The notes beneath the pieces were generated by a model. It did not search any database. It was not told the origin of the DNA and worked only from the letters and a program-made list of their open reading frames with translations. DNA of 64,000 nt. Source: Setoptus koraiensis (lineage: Eukaryota > Arthropoda). Positions 41,015 to 50,905 of this stretch are shown here, one piece after another (position 1 is the stretch's first letter; each line of letters begins with the position of its first letter). The translations under genes were made by a program, and so were the position numbers. The stretch is taken from NCBI GenBank assembly GCA_048013815.1, contig CM106586.1:434001-498000 (forward strand), in the 5' to 3' direction.

Positions 41015-41935
41015 ATGGATCCACTTGGTGGCGTATGGTCGCAGGTTCGCCTGGATCGGGAAGTTAAGCTCTCGGACAAGCGCGCTTGCATAGAATGGTG
41101 CCAGCGGGTAGGCGTAATACCGCAGTCGATACAATGCCGGCGCGACAGGGTAGCGTTCAAGCTATCACCTCGCGCTGACTGTCAGGTGTTCGGCTACTGC
41201 TAGTGGTGCAGCAAGTGCCGCACAAGGAAGGCGTTGGGCGTGGGCACCCCATTCGAAGAGGCCCGTATCGACATCGGCCGGGCATTGGTGATCGCATTGT
41301 GCTTTGCAAACGGCGATACGTATGACAGCACAATCAAGGCGTGTTCATACGACGGTACCGCGCCAGACAGCCATACTATAGCTCACTGGTTCGACTACTT
41401 TAGGAGTCTGACATCTGACTGGGCAGACCGGTACCAGAACCCGTCTACTAAAATAGGCGGACCTGGTCGGGTGGTGCAGATCGATGAAGTTCTGATAGGT
41501 CGTCGCAAGTACCATAGAGGGCGCATGGTCACTGGCCAATGGGTATTAGGCATGATCGACGACAGCGGCGAGCTGCGGCTTGATATTTGCCCTGGAAACC
41601 GCGGAAATCAAGCAGCTCTAATACCATTAACAGAGCGCCACGTTGAGCAGGGATCGGTCATACACACCGACGAGTGGCCTGCGTACAGGGTATTGGATAC
41701 CCTAGGATACACACACAAGACGGTCTGTCATAAGCGTCAATTCGTAGCTGCTGATGGGACACACACACAGCGCATCGAAGCGACTTGGCGATCTCTGCGC
41801 AGGAAATTCACGAAAGGAGGCCATCGGATAGATGACATCTCAGAGCACCTTATCGAATACCTGTGGCGCAGAGACTGCGCACGCTCGAACGACGACCCAT
41901 TCGCCACACTCGTTAGGATGATGCGCATTGAGTAG
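41015..41935 (+). pseudogene. ISXO2-like / Merlin-family DDE transposase, one in-frame stop
   Basis: It starts MDPLGGVWSQVRLDREVKLS and runs 307 codons, normal for Merlin. An N-terminal zinc-ribbon region (CRRDRVAF... then WCSKCRTRKALGVGTPFE) precedes the DDE core: VVQIDEVLIG (first Asp), the glycine-rich YHRGRMVTGQWVLGMID, GSVIHTDEWPAYRVL (second Asp) and HTQRIEATWRSLRRKF (Glu). One TAG at 41201-41203 interrupts the zinc ribbon after FGYC, otherwise the frame is intact. Its homologues are bacterial IS1595/IS1016 transposases and animal Merlin elements. It would cut and paste M-family elements with 8-9 bp duplications. Either this copy is recently dead or the stop is read through; the former is more likely. 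Confidence 0.9.
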
Positions 41936-42078
41936 GGATCACAAGATCGGACAAACTAAAACGGCCCTTATAAGGGCCAACCCCCAACTTTTAGCACTCT
42001 AACGGTCTATTTTCGAAGCGCAATCTACGGCAGAAGCCCTTTTCAGTCGATTTTACCCGCCGCTGCTTGCGAAAGATG
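41936..42078 (+). terminator. Transposase 3' region with hairpin
   Basis: It contains GGCCCTTATAAGGGCC (41963-41978), a perfect 16-base palindrome, in a context also found, inverted, in M2 (about 29290-29320). It probably represents the Merlin 3' UTR; no poly(A) signal was seen before E2 starts at 42079. Confidence 0.4.
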
Positions 42079-42968
42079 TTTTTAGCGCTTAATTTTAATT
42101 AAGTAGCTATTGATGTGGGTCGGATGGATACGTTTATTCACGTGGGTAGAACAAATCAGTGCTTTTTTCAACTAGGAAAAAATAGCACAAGGAAGGCATC
42201 TGGAAGCATCTCGTCGTCAAAGGCACATAACTTGACTGAACAGCGTCATAGCTGAGGATGCACAATTTCTCAGCGATGACACACACAATTAGCACAGTCA
42301 AAGGCACATAACTTGGATGAACAGCGTCATAGCTGAGGATGCACAATTTCTCAGCGATGACACACACAATTAGCACAGTCAAAGGCACATAACTTGGATG
42401 AACAGCGTCATAGCTGAGGATGCACAATTTCTCAGCGATGACACACACAATTAGCACAGTGGAAGGCACATTACTTGGATGAACAGCGTCATAGCTGAGG
42501 ATGCACAATTTCTCAGCAATGACACGTACAATTTGTACAGTAGAAGGCATACATTTGAGTCGCACAGCGTCATTGCTGAGGATCCAGCAGTTCTCAGCAA
42601 TGACACGTTCAAATAGCACTGTCAAAGGCACATAACTTGGATGAACAGCGTCATAGCTGAGGATGCACAATTTCTCAGCGATGACACACACAATTAATAC
42701 TGTCAAAGGCACATAACTTAGTCATACTATAGGATAGCTAAGGAGCGGACATTTCCTTGTAATCTAGCGTTAAATTAGACTAGTTAGCGACGAAAGGCGT
42801 TATATAGTTGTATAGCTGAGATCTCTTGTATTCTCAGCTACTACACTCACATCAACTTATCGAATGCGAGCGTTAACAGGTTGTCATAAACTCTTTTGAA
42901 TCCTTCAACAATACTTGTCCACACAAAAAATTAAGCGCTCGAAATACTGATCTGATCAGTATTACTTG
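42079..42968 (-). mobile_element. E-family element E2 with 81-bp tandem repeats
   Basis: Inverse orientation: right end TTTTTAGCGCTTAATTTTAA at 42079, left end read from 42968 (CAAGTAATACTGATCAGATC). Its left module matches that of E1 over about 90 bp. In place of satellite it has about six 81-bp tandem units (42213-42715), each with GTCATAGCTGAGGATGCACA and TCTCAGCGATGAC that can pair as an imperfect hairpin. It is inserted in M5 downstream of the transposase. Confidence 0.8.
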
Positions 42969-43206
42969 TTACCCGAAAATCTCGCTAACCGGAAGTCGTA
43001 AGAATCTGAATTTGACAGCATCGTGTTAGGCATGCCGTGATCTAGCTGAATGCAGAGTTTCAGCTCTGTATCTCGAATTTTCTGTAAAACCGGAACCGGA
43101 AGTTTCCGCACTTCCGGACTGCTGAAATATTTGTCAGGGGGCCCTGCGGGCCCTGTGTGTTGAGTTTCATCCAATTCGGAGTGCGGCGCTATTCTCCAGT
43201 ACACCC

Positions 43207-43277
43207 GAAATTTCTCCCTATACAGCAAGCTGTATAGAGAACCGACCTCACCCAGCTAGACCCTAAAAATCGAGAGA
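43207..43277 (+). other. 3' end of the LTR element upstream of its polypurine tract
   Basis: Short sequence between M5 and the purine tract, presumed end of the internal region of the env-bearing element at 36650. It includes CAGCAAGCTGTATAGAG but no further frame. Confidence 0.35.
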
Positions 43278-43712
43278 ACGTGGGGAGAGTGTTGTAAGAA
43301 CGTTCTCTCGGTCTACTATTTTTCTACTCTGTGCACACAAAGTGGCACACAACCACAATCGCTGTGCAATTGTATGAAAGGAAGCACAGCACAACTTTTT
43401 GATTTGATTTGTGCTTTCACTTCAGAGAAGAGTACATCAACTATTGTAGTATAATAAACCACCAAAATAAACAGTACATTTTTCAATTACCATTTCAGAA
43501 CGCTCTGTCGAGCCGCGGTTCAGCAGAGAATGGGCGTGCGGGGTTTTCGTACTGTTGTGAAGGATATAAATGCGCTTCTGCGCATGGCTTCACACTGGTA
43601 CTTTTGTAACACCCTGTATCGCAGTCGGTATAAATACCGGCTGCCAAGTAATAATAAAGTTAGTTCCAACTAGACTAGTAGATCCACAACATGGAGGTTC
43701 TGCCTCGCCTAA
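43278..43712 (+). repeat. Polypurine tract, LTR (43290-43691) and primer-binding site
   Basis: A purine tract (ACGTGGGGAGAG) precedes TGTTGTAAGAACG; the LTR ends ATCCACAACA, 402 bp with TG...CA ends. Inside is GGTATAAATACCGG (TATA box) at about 43629 and AATAAAG near 43655. Next comes TGGAGGTTCTGCCTCGCC, beginning TGG as a primer-binding site should. Thus a 3' purine tract and a 5' primer site share one LTR, as for copia #1. Confidence 0.75.
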
Positions 43713-43768
43713 ATGGAACAACAAGAAATAATAGATATAGTCAAAAAGTCCAACATACCTATATTTGA
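43713..43768 (+). pseudogene. gag start of an LTR element (fragment)
   Basis: It encodes MEQQEIIDIVKKSNIPIFD, fitting the start of copia-type gag (a short helix, then IPIFDG-like). It is cut by E6 at 43769. Only 19 codons remain. Confidence 0.5.
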
Positions 43769-44151
43769 CAAGTGATACTAATTTCGTCAGTATCTCGAGC
43801 GCTCAATTTTTTGGATGGACGAGTATCGTTGGAATATGGATGCGAGTTTGTGACACCATGTCAGAGATGAACATCTATGCCTGTCAGATCAGAGTAGTCG
43901 GTCAACATGTGTATCACTATTGGAGTACATATGTAGATTACCACACCTACCACCTTTGCAACAAACCGGTTTGTCTGTACTCTACTTATGCCTTGTTATG
44001 CCTATATAAGAACCTGGACACTGCAGTCCTAACTGACATTATGTATCCTGCATCCATTAAATAAAGTATATCAAAAAGCATACGAAATCTCTAATAGTTT
44101 AACAGCCTAATCTCGGCGGAATCAGCCGAATTTGTGTGACAAACTTCCAAG
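43769..44151 (+). mobile_element. E left end (E6) followed by LTR-like promoter sequence
   Basis: CAAGTGATACTAATTTCGTC starts an E left end like that of E5, similar for about 120 bases. Beyond about 43895 the match stops and sequence with CCTATATAAGAACC (TATA-like, about 44009) and AAATAAAG (about 44059) appears, resembling an LTR or leader just ahead of a copia gag start. The boundary between the E end and this sequence is not resolved, and no E right end is visible here. Confidence 0.45.
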
Positions 44152-44217
44152 ATGAGTGAAAAGAAATCAATATCAATCGTCCGTTTAAACGGCAAAAACT
44201 TCCCTAGTTGGAAATTC
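44152..44217 (+). pseudogene. copia gag start (fragment)
   Basis: It encodes MSEKKSISIVRLNGKNFPSW followed by KFG. The pattern L-N-G-x-N-F-x-x-W-K is the typical start of copia gag. It is cut by an M element at 44218. Fossil. Confidence 0.65.
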
Positions 44218-45190
44218 GGCTGTTGAAGCGAACTGGGCGTAGTTCCGATCTGGGTATTTTGGGTATTTTCAGGTAGAGTATAGTACCCTGATACCCAAAC
44301 AGATATTCATAAGATGTAGAAATTCACGGTTTTCGAGTTACCCGAGATACCGCACAGTGGGCGTTTTGAGATACCCGACGACCGCTGAGAGTCTTCGGAG
44401 CATGCTTGAAGGTATTTCGGGCACTATTTGCGTACATCAGAGAACCCTCATCCCTTTAGAGGTATTCCGGAAATGGAGAATCGACTCGAATTCGAAATAA
44501 CTGGTGTGGGGTATGATGGGTATTCCAGCATAACGCATGATCACCGCTCCAAGGATCGGTTGTTGTAGCGATTAGTGCCCCGCCCTGATTTTGATGAAAC
44601 ATCCTGTACGGGTACATCTTGACGTCTATAAACCGGAAAGAACGGTCCGGAAGTGCGGAAAATTGGAGCTCCGCTTCGCTCGGGAAAGAGTATGCGATGG
44701 GTCTGAGAACTCGGCCTGCGGCCTCGTATTCTGGAGGCCGTCACATCTCCGTCGTCGCTTACGCGACGACTGCGTGCGACGGGAACCCTTCGGGTAGGGT
44801 TGATGAGCGCTTCGGGTATCGGGCTGCGCCCGCTACCCTTCGCTCACATGACTGCAATCCATACACGAACGTAAGTAGAAGAACAGACTGTTCATCGTGA
44901 AGCTGCACATCCGACTGTGAGAATCTCGAGAACCGAAAGTGGCGCAGGCTTTTGTGTTGATCTGTACGGGCCTGCTAGCGCACGTATTTGGTCGATATTC
45001 CGTCCCGTCGTCGCCCTTGCAGCGGTTATTACCAAATATCTTGTGAACCGGAAGATGTAAGAATCAGAAATTGATGTCATCGGAATCATCGTAATCGAAT
45101 CCACCTATGTACTGACTTTCAAGACTGTAGCTCGAAGATTAAGCTAGAACCGGAACCTGTAGTTTCTACACTTCCGGTCCAAACAAATTT
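44218..45190 (+). mobile_element. Two overlapping M-family elements (M6 and nested M7), right ends decayed
   Basis: M6 starts GGCTGTTGAAGCGAACTGGG at 44218; its partner tip type (GTCGCTACAACAGCC) is seen at 26190-26208, far away. M7 starts GGTTGTTGTAGCGATTAGTG at 44558, has the core at 44704-44860, and loses similarity near the ACTTCCGGTCC at about 45170-45182 with no clear right tip. A short plus frame at 45242-45383 (MATSAWLARLGSVFGLVLV...) has a hydrophobic helix but no relative that I know. Confidence 0.6.
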
Positions 45191-45843
45191 TCATGCATGG
45201 GTGCTCTGTCCACTCTCATGGTTGTTGATACAATTTGTAGACATGGCTACAAGTGCCTGGTTGGCACGATTAGGCAGCGTTTTTGGGCTTGTGTTGGTTC
45301 GGAGGCGGTCAATTGTATCGTTGGTAATAGGTGTTATGTCTAAATTCACCGAAGGGCTAGATATTTGGCGTTTGGTCGGTTAAATTGTTTATATTTTTGA
45401 TTGGAAATTAAATGATGTTAACAGCTTGACGACGTGCGCGCAACTACAGCTTGACGACGCGCGCGCAACTCCCAGTTGGTGTCCTTGTGGTGTCAGTCCG
45501 ATATGCGTCTATGGTTGTGCTTCGGATTGCTTTTGCGATGGCGTTTGCGTTGTTGTTGACTAAAATGGGTGCAATACCTATATTGCCAACTCTTGTGATG
45601 TTTTTTTGCCGATGACGGTACCAATTCTTTACGATAATAATACAAATGATACAAATAATACTCCTTGCGATACAAATAATCATTACTTGCGATATATTTA
45701 CCATAATAATCAATACTAGCAATATTAAATAGCCATTTGCGACAAGACGATATATAACTATTAGCATATAAACCAATATAGCGACTTAATCTATTAGCAT
45801 ATGAACCATTATAACGACCAATTGATAATAAGCGAAATATTTT
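45191..45843. other. Unassigned stretch
   Basis: Nothing firm. It includes CTTGACGACG(T/C)GCGCGCAACT in two copies (45424-45473) and a repetitive AT-rich part with TATTAGCATATGAACC-like units, which makes a Tyr-rich minus frame (45846-45493) that is probably an artefact. Confidence 0.4.
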
Positions 45844-47781
45844 CAAGTTATATTGATTATACCAGTATAAGAGCGCTTAATTAGCGCTTAATTTTAATTA
45901 AGCAGCTATTGGGATGGTTCTGGGCTCTACGTTTATTCACGTGGGTAGAACAAATCAGTGCTTTTTTCAACTAGGAAAAAATAGCACGGTGAAAGCTGTA
46001 CTGTGAGAAATAAACTAGATAAATTTAGAACACTCAAAGCTTACAATGTTGATTAATTGAATTTAGCCATAGAATGCTATTGCGCGTCCACTATAGACGC
46101 GATTAGCACGATCATTGCTGGATGCTAATAGATGGAATTTAGCCAGCAAAAGGCTAGCTGTATACAATTCGGATTCAGTGCATGGAAGCTAGAGGCGTTA
46201 GAACTAGAAGATTGTTAAAGCAGTAGAAGCTATCAGAATGACTATGCTTCTCAGCACTGTTGATTCTGATGTAGATGAAAACTAGACGAGAGTAACACGC
46301 TCAATGCTGCGATGCTACTAGATGAATTCACATAGTGCGCCTTTGTCGTCTGGGGTATGTATTGAAATCATCAATTGTGGCAAAACTAACGATAGAAGTG
46401 CACAATTTTTGCATGCGGTCAGCAGCAATGTCATCTACTATGGGAAAATTTTGAGAAAACCTGGATTAGTTTTTATTATTACTCTGACTCATTGGAAATC
46501 GCACCCTCACACATTGAAAATAAGCACACAACACACGGTTGTTGCGCATTGCGTCTTGGTGTATGTATTTAAATCACTAATTGTGGCAAAATAAAACCGG
46601 TGGAAGTGCATAATTTTTGCATGCAGGCAGCAGGACTTGGACATTTAACTATGGTGAGAAATTTGTGAAACCTGGATCAAGTTTGTGATACTCTTTAGAT
46701 GGTATGAATCGACCAAACGATCAATTTGAATAGCACACCGCACATGAAGCGCGCAGCTTCAACACATAGTACGCCATTGCTTCCGTTGGTGTATGTATTG
46801 AAATATTCAAAGTGGCAAAAACTAACCGATAGAAGTGCACCAATTTCTTGCATGCAGGCAGCGACATGTACATCTAACTAGGTTGAAAATTGAGAACCTG
46901 GATCTTGTTTGTGATACTCTTTAGATGGTATGAAACGACAAACGATCAATTTGATGGCACACCGCACATGAAGCGCGCGCTTCAAACATAGTACGCCATT
47001 GGCGTCTTGGTGTATGTATTGAATTCATCAATTGTGGCCAAAATAAACCGATAGAAGCTGCACAATGTTTGCAATGACCAGGACAGAGACCTGTACATCT
47101 AACTTTGGTGAGAATTTGAGAAACCTGGATCTAGCTTATTATACTCTTTAGATGGTATGAAACGGACCAAACGATTAATTTGGATAGAATACCGCACACG
47201 AGCACATGTGGTATTGCTGAGATCTCTCGTACTCTTGGCACCAAGTATGCATCGTTTCATCGATGCGAGCGCTAATAAGGTTTCATAAACTCTCCTTAAT
47301 TATCAAGATAATGTCTACAATGAAAAAATGATGCGCTCTAAATACTGATTTGATCAGTATTACTTGTTTTTCCAGTGAATGATCTAAGAGGTTTGGACAG
47401 ACTGTCGAGTAGTTTTAAGTGCTAGCTGGATTTATCCTGGTGAGAACAGTTTCGAAAATGGCAGGTACTGTATGGGCACATGTGCTCAATAATGCTCAAA
47501 CCAGCCAAGCACTGATTACGCTTGTGCTTATGTTTGCAAGCACACAGCGCGTGACTTTCAAGGTCAAAAACTGTGAATATCCATCATTAAAACTGTACGT
47601 GAATATTCACTGGCATAAAAGGTCTAAGTATTTACAAGCACACAGCGCGTGACCCAACGTAGCACAATTGGTGAATATCCTATGAAATCCACCATCATAC
47701 CGTGCATGGATGTCCATGCGTGATTTACAGGATCCAACAACACTACATCATAAGCACTTAATTATAATTAAGCTCTAAAAA
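45844..47781 (+). mobile_element. E-family A1 element E7 containing a second E element (E8)
   Basis: Left end CAAGTTATATTGATTATACC (45844) and right end CTTAATTATAATTAAGCTCT plus AAAAA (47781). Inside the left end, just after AGCGCTTAATT, E8 is inserted (45881-47366). After E8 the A1 body resumes (TTTCCAGTGAATGATCTAAG) with the same modules as at 930 and 54576: AGCACACAGCGCGTGAC, GTGAATATCCA and ATCCAACAACACTACATCAT. Its right end abuts the RING gene. Confidence 0.8.
45881..47366 (-). mobile_element. E-family element E8 nested in E7
   Basis: Right end (TTAGCGCTTAATTTTAATTA) at 45881 and left end read from 47366 (CAAGTAATACTGATCAAATC). The left part shares GTGCTTTTTTCAACTAGGAA with E2. The body has four degenerate tandem units of about 200-215 bp (46321-47170) recognised by GTCTTGGTGTATGTATTGAA, GATAGAAGTGCACAATTTTT and GATACTCTTTAGATGGTATG. 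No coding frame. Confidence 0.8.
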
Positions 47782-47784
47782 CAA

Positions 47785-49380
47785 TCTGTCAAGCCTCAGT
47801 TGCAACAGCAACATGCGGACAAGGCAGTTCGAAAGCCCCCCATAAGCCTATTTGAAAGCTGCCGAATCTGCCTTGGCGGGTTAAGCCAGCCACGCATACT
47901 CCGGTGTGGCCATATATACTGCCGTGGCTGCATTAGAAATTGGCAGAGAGGGTCGGCTAATAACCCATTTAGGCAGCTAGAGCAGGGCCTCAAAGAGGTG
48001 CCGAGTGTTGTAGCGATTAGTGCCCCAGTCTGATTTCAATGAAACTTCACACACGGGGTCCGTAGGGTCCACAAATGATAAACTTGGTGGTCCGGAAGTG
48101 CGGAAACTTCCAGTTCCGGTTTTACATAAAAATTGAGATACGAACTTGAAACACTCTGCACATCTAGATTAAAGCACGCAGAGTACGATACAGTAAATTT
48201 CAAGCCTGAACAACTACCGGTTCACAAGATATCTTGAGGAAACCGCTGCAAGGGCGGTGACGGTACGGAATATCGACCAAATACGTGCGCTAGCAGGCCC
48301 GTACAGATCAACACAAAAGCCTGCGCCACTTCCGGTTCTCGAGATTCTCACAGTCGGATGTGCAGCTTCACGAAGAACAGTCCGTTCCTCTACTTACGGT
48401 CGTGTATGGATTGCAGTCATGTGAGCGGAGGGTAGAGGGCGTAGCCCGATACCCGAAGCGCTCATCAACCATAACCGAAGGGTTCCCGTCGCACGCAGTC
48501 GTCGCGGGAGCGACGACGGAGATGTGACGGCCTCCAGAATACCAGGCCGCAGGCCGAGTTCTCAGACTCATCACATACTCATCCCTGAGCAGAGCGGAGC
48601 TCCAATTTCTCCGCTTCCGGTCTTCTTACGTCAAATATATCTGTATGTCTGGAAAACCGGAAGTCGCACAGAGCTGAAAATTATGCCATCATATTCAGCT
48701 TGATCAGTAACGTCTCTCTGGTGAGTTTCAGATCTCTAGTTCGAACTTCATGTAAAACCGGAACCGGAAGTTTCCGCACTCCCAGACCAACTTTTCCGGT
48801 TTATTGGGGTCAAGACATACCCGTACCAGAAGTTTCATCAAAATCGGAGCGGGGCACTAATCGCTACAACAACCGAGGTGCCTATATTCGGCACTAGTGG
48901 CTACCAGATAGAGACAAGGAAGGTCATCCGCCTACCAACTTGTCCCCTATGCAGGAGCAGGGTCCGAGTCCCGCCCAAGGGAATACTCTGGGTGGACTTC
49001 CCTCCAGAGGAAGATGGTGGCGCCACCACATCAAATGCCGAGGCTAATCCAGTCGCAGATCCTCAGTGGTATGACGAGAATCTCGATATTAACGTAGAGG
49101 AGGGATCAGAGATGCCGGACGAAGTGTTTCAGCCACCGGAATCCCCGTCACTGGACCCACTCTCCCAGATTGAGTGGCCAGAGCAGCAAACACAACAGAA
49201 ACAGCCACAACAGGAACGACCACAACAGGAACAACCACAACGGGAACAACCACAACAGCAGCAATAACGGAGCCAACAGGGCCACTTCTTATGGCCAAAG
49301 GAGGCTCCACTAGACCTGGCCCTGAGCTATCTGGGATTATGGATTGTCGGAATCATTGGTGGCACAAACATTTCTGCTGG
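47785..49380 (+). CDS. RING-finger protein gene exon (host), interrupted by an M element
   Basis: The first part (47800-48002) has CRICLGG...CGHIYCRGCIRNW, six of the eight metal ligands of a C3HC4 RING. After the M element (48003-48874) the same frame resumes and supplies the last pair, CPLCRSR, then an acidic part and a Gln/Pro tail (QEQPQREQPQQQQ) ending at TAA 49265-49267. Beyond that stop the frame has a hydrophobic segment (LALSYLGLWIVGIIGGTN), and then CTGG|GTAAGA at 49380/49381, a good splice donor. So the gene may have encoded a membrane-anchored RING E3 ligase, or the Q tail may be its true end. The 5' side is lost at E7. In place, the M insertion should disable it unless spliced out. 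Confidence 0.7.
48003..48874 (+). mobile_element. M-family element in the RING gene
   Basis: Tips GAGTGTTGTAGCGATTAGTG and GCTACAACAACC; duplication GAGGTGCC (47995-48002 and 48875-48882). Core 48418-48566. Length 872 bp. Element plus one duplication copy is 880 bp, which is not a multiple of three; the gene frame matches on both sides once both are disregarded. Confidence 0.88.
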
Positions 49381-49639
49381 GTAAGAACCACTTTGGTCTG
49401 CATGGTTACGCAGCAGCTGGTCCCAGCTTAGCGAAGAAGATTTATTCATCGGTTGACAAAGAAACGAATCAATTATTAGGCGATGAGAATAAATTATCTG
49501 TCATCAACTGTGGTGAAGATGAATACAGACAGAACTTGAACAATTTAAATTACAAATATGAATCTATCTTTGGTAGACATGATTTTGGCGTTAGGTCAAA
49601 CGATCTTGTCACCTGTTACATATATCTCAAAGAAAATAC
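49381..49639 (+). CDS. Unidentified coding-like stretch downstream of the RING exon
   Basis: In a frame different from the RING exon it encodes KNHFGLHGYAAAGPSLAKKI, later NKLSVINCGEDEYRQNLNNL and SNDLVTCYIYLKENT, up to an M element at 49640. The composition is protein-like. If the donor at 49381 is real this would be intron, so the two readings compete. No family recognised. Confidence 0.35.
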
Positions 49640-50142
49640 GGGTGTTCTCCGAAAAGACGACACACTCCGATTTCAATCAAACTTCACAAGAACAAATAGA
49701 GTGATCTGGAAGTCCGGAAATCTCTACTTCCGGAGATATGGAAATATGCATTTTTTAGGCCTCAGAGGGGCCTCAGACCTTAAATTTTTGCATGATTGTC
49801 TAGATCCACATGCTATCTATGTGATAGCGTTAAGTTAGATCTTCTACATCAACTCGTTCGCGAGATATTCTACAATAAAGGCAAGTCACACTTCCGGTTT
49901 TAAAACTGATGTTATTTGGCTGTAATACCAACTAGTTACGGTGTCTGAAGCAAACTCACACCCTATATAGAAGAAATCCGATCACGGGCCCCGCCCATTC
50001 GACTCCCAGTCCTCGGGAAGAATCTTTTTCAGTTAGGTTGCCGTCAGTCGTCCCACCGGAGGCCGCAGGCCGTAGGCGTGGACGACTGGAGGCCGAACCC
50101 CTTCTCCAGCCCGAGCCCAAGATGCATGGCAAACGGAAGAGC
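49640..50142 (+). mobile_element. M-family element, left part (continues into gap)
   Basis: It starts GGGTGTTCTCCGAAAAGACG, has the internal CTCCGATTTCAATCAAACTT and CTTCCGGAGATATGGAAATA typical of the subtype also seen, inverted, at 50906-51878 and 57656-58653, and a different core (GGCCGCAGGCCG with GTCGTCCACGCC context near 50050-50100). It enters the gap at 50143. Confidence 0.7.
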
Positions 50143-50642
50143 NNNNNNNNNNNNNNNNNNNNNNNNNNNNNNNNNNNNNNNNNNNNNNNNNNNNNNNNNN
50201 NNNNNNNNNNNNNNNNNNNNNNNNNNNNNNNNNNNNNNNNNNNNNNNNNNNNNNNNNNNNNNNNNNNNNNNNNNNNNNNNNNNNNNNNNNNNNNNNNNNN
50301 NNNNNNNNNNNNNNNNNNNNNNNNNNNNNNNNNNNNNNNNNNNNNNNNNNNNNNNNNNNNNNNNNNNNNNNNNNNNNNNNNNNNNNNNNNNNNNNNNNNN
50401 NNNNNNNNNNNNNNNNNNNNNNNNNNNNNNNNNNNNNNNNNNNNNNNNNNNNNNNNNNNNNNNNNNNNNNNNNNNNNNNNNNNNNNNNNNNNNNNNNNNN
50501 NNNNNNNNNNNNNNNNNNNNNNNNNNNNNNNNNNNNNNNNNNNNNNNNNNNNNNNNNNNNNNNNNNNNNNNNNNNNNNNNNNNNNNNNNNNNNNNNNNNN
50601 NNNNNNNNNNNNNNNNNNNNNNNNNNNNNNNNNNNNNNNNNN
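50143..50642. other. Assembly gap (500 N)
   Basis: Exactly 500 N. It hides the right end of the M element at 49640 and whatever joins it to the chromodomain-like gene. Confidence 0.99.
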
Positions 50643-50905
50643 GATACAACACCTGTCCATGATTACTTTAACAGATGTATGAATTATATATCTTGATATT
50701 ATAACATGCCTCTGTCAAGATCTATAATTTCTAATAGACCACATGAATGTTCAATTGTTCGCTCATCGATTCGAGAAAGGATTCAAAAATAGACATGCCT
50801 CCGCTGTACATCAAAACCGTAGCCATTAATCATGGCACATGGTCCATATTGAACAATTTTGCATTTTGTTCGACCTTCTTCGACTGTTGCTGCTATGACA
50901 AAATT
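50643..50905 (-). CDS. C-terminal piece of the chromodomain-like gene
   Basis: On the minus strand, right after M8, a frame reads NFVIAATVEEGRTKCKIVQY and PCAMINGYGFDVQRRHVYF to a stop near 50783. Downstream is AT-rich with no clear poly(A) signal. Its link to the chromodomain piece rests on position only. No family recognised for this part. Confidence 0.4.

Larger units (their letters stand above)
37877..43206 (+). mobile_element. M5: probable autonomous Merlin element carrying two E insertions
   Basis: The tips (GGTTATACTGGAGAATAGCG; GCTATTCTCCAGTACACCC) are inverted, and both flanks carry GAAATTTC (37869-37876 and 43207-43214), an 8-bp duplication. It contains the M core (38206-38362), sequence shared with M2, and an ISXO2-like/Merlin transposase (41015-41935). 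Removing E1 (39038-40984) and E2 (42079-42968) leaves about 2.5 kb, reasonable for an autonomous Merlin. 38363-39037 holds the probable transposase 5' region: no other frame is convincing there, and a pyrimidine-rich stretch ending CTTTCTTTCTACAG (39011-39024) could be a splice acceptor. Confidence 0.75.

Noticed and set aside
39038-42968. A composite transposon with 90-bp inverted E ends mobilising the Merlin gene
   Set aside because: Tips and an 8-bp duplication of M5 lie outside both E elements, and E1 and E2 each have complete left and right ends, so two separate insertions into a Merlin element are simpler.
45493-45846. Tyr-rich minus-strand protein (YIGLYANSYISS)
   Set aside because: It comes from AT-rich, internally repetitive DNA and starts a few bases inside the E7 left end; nothing supports coding.
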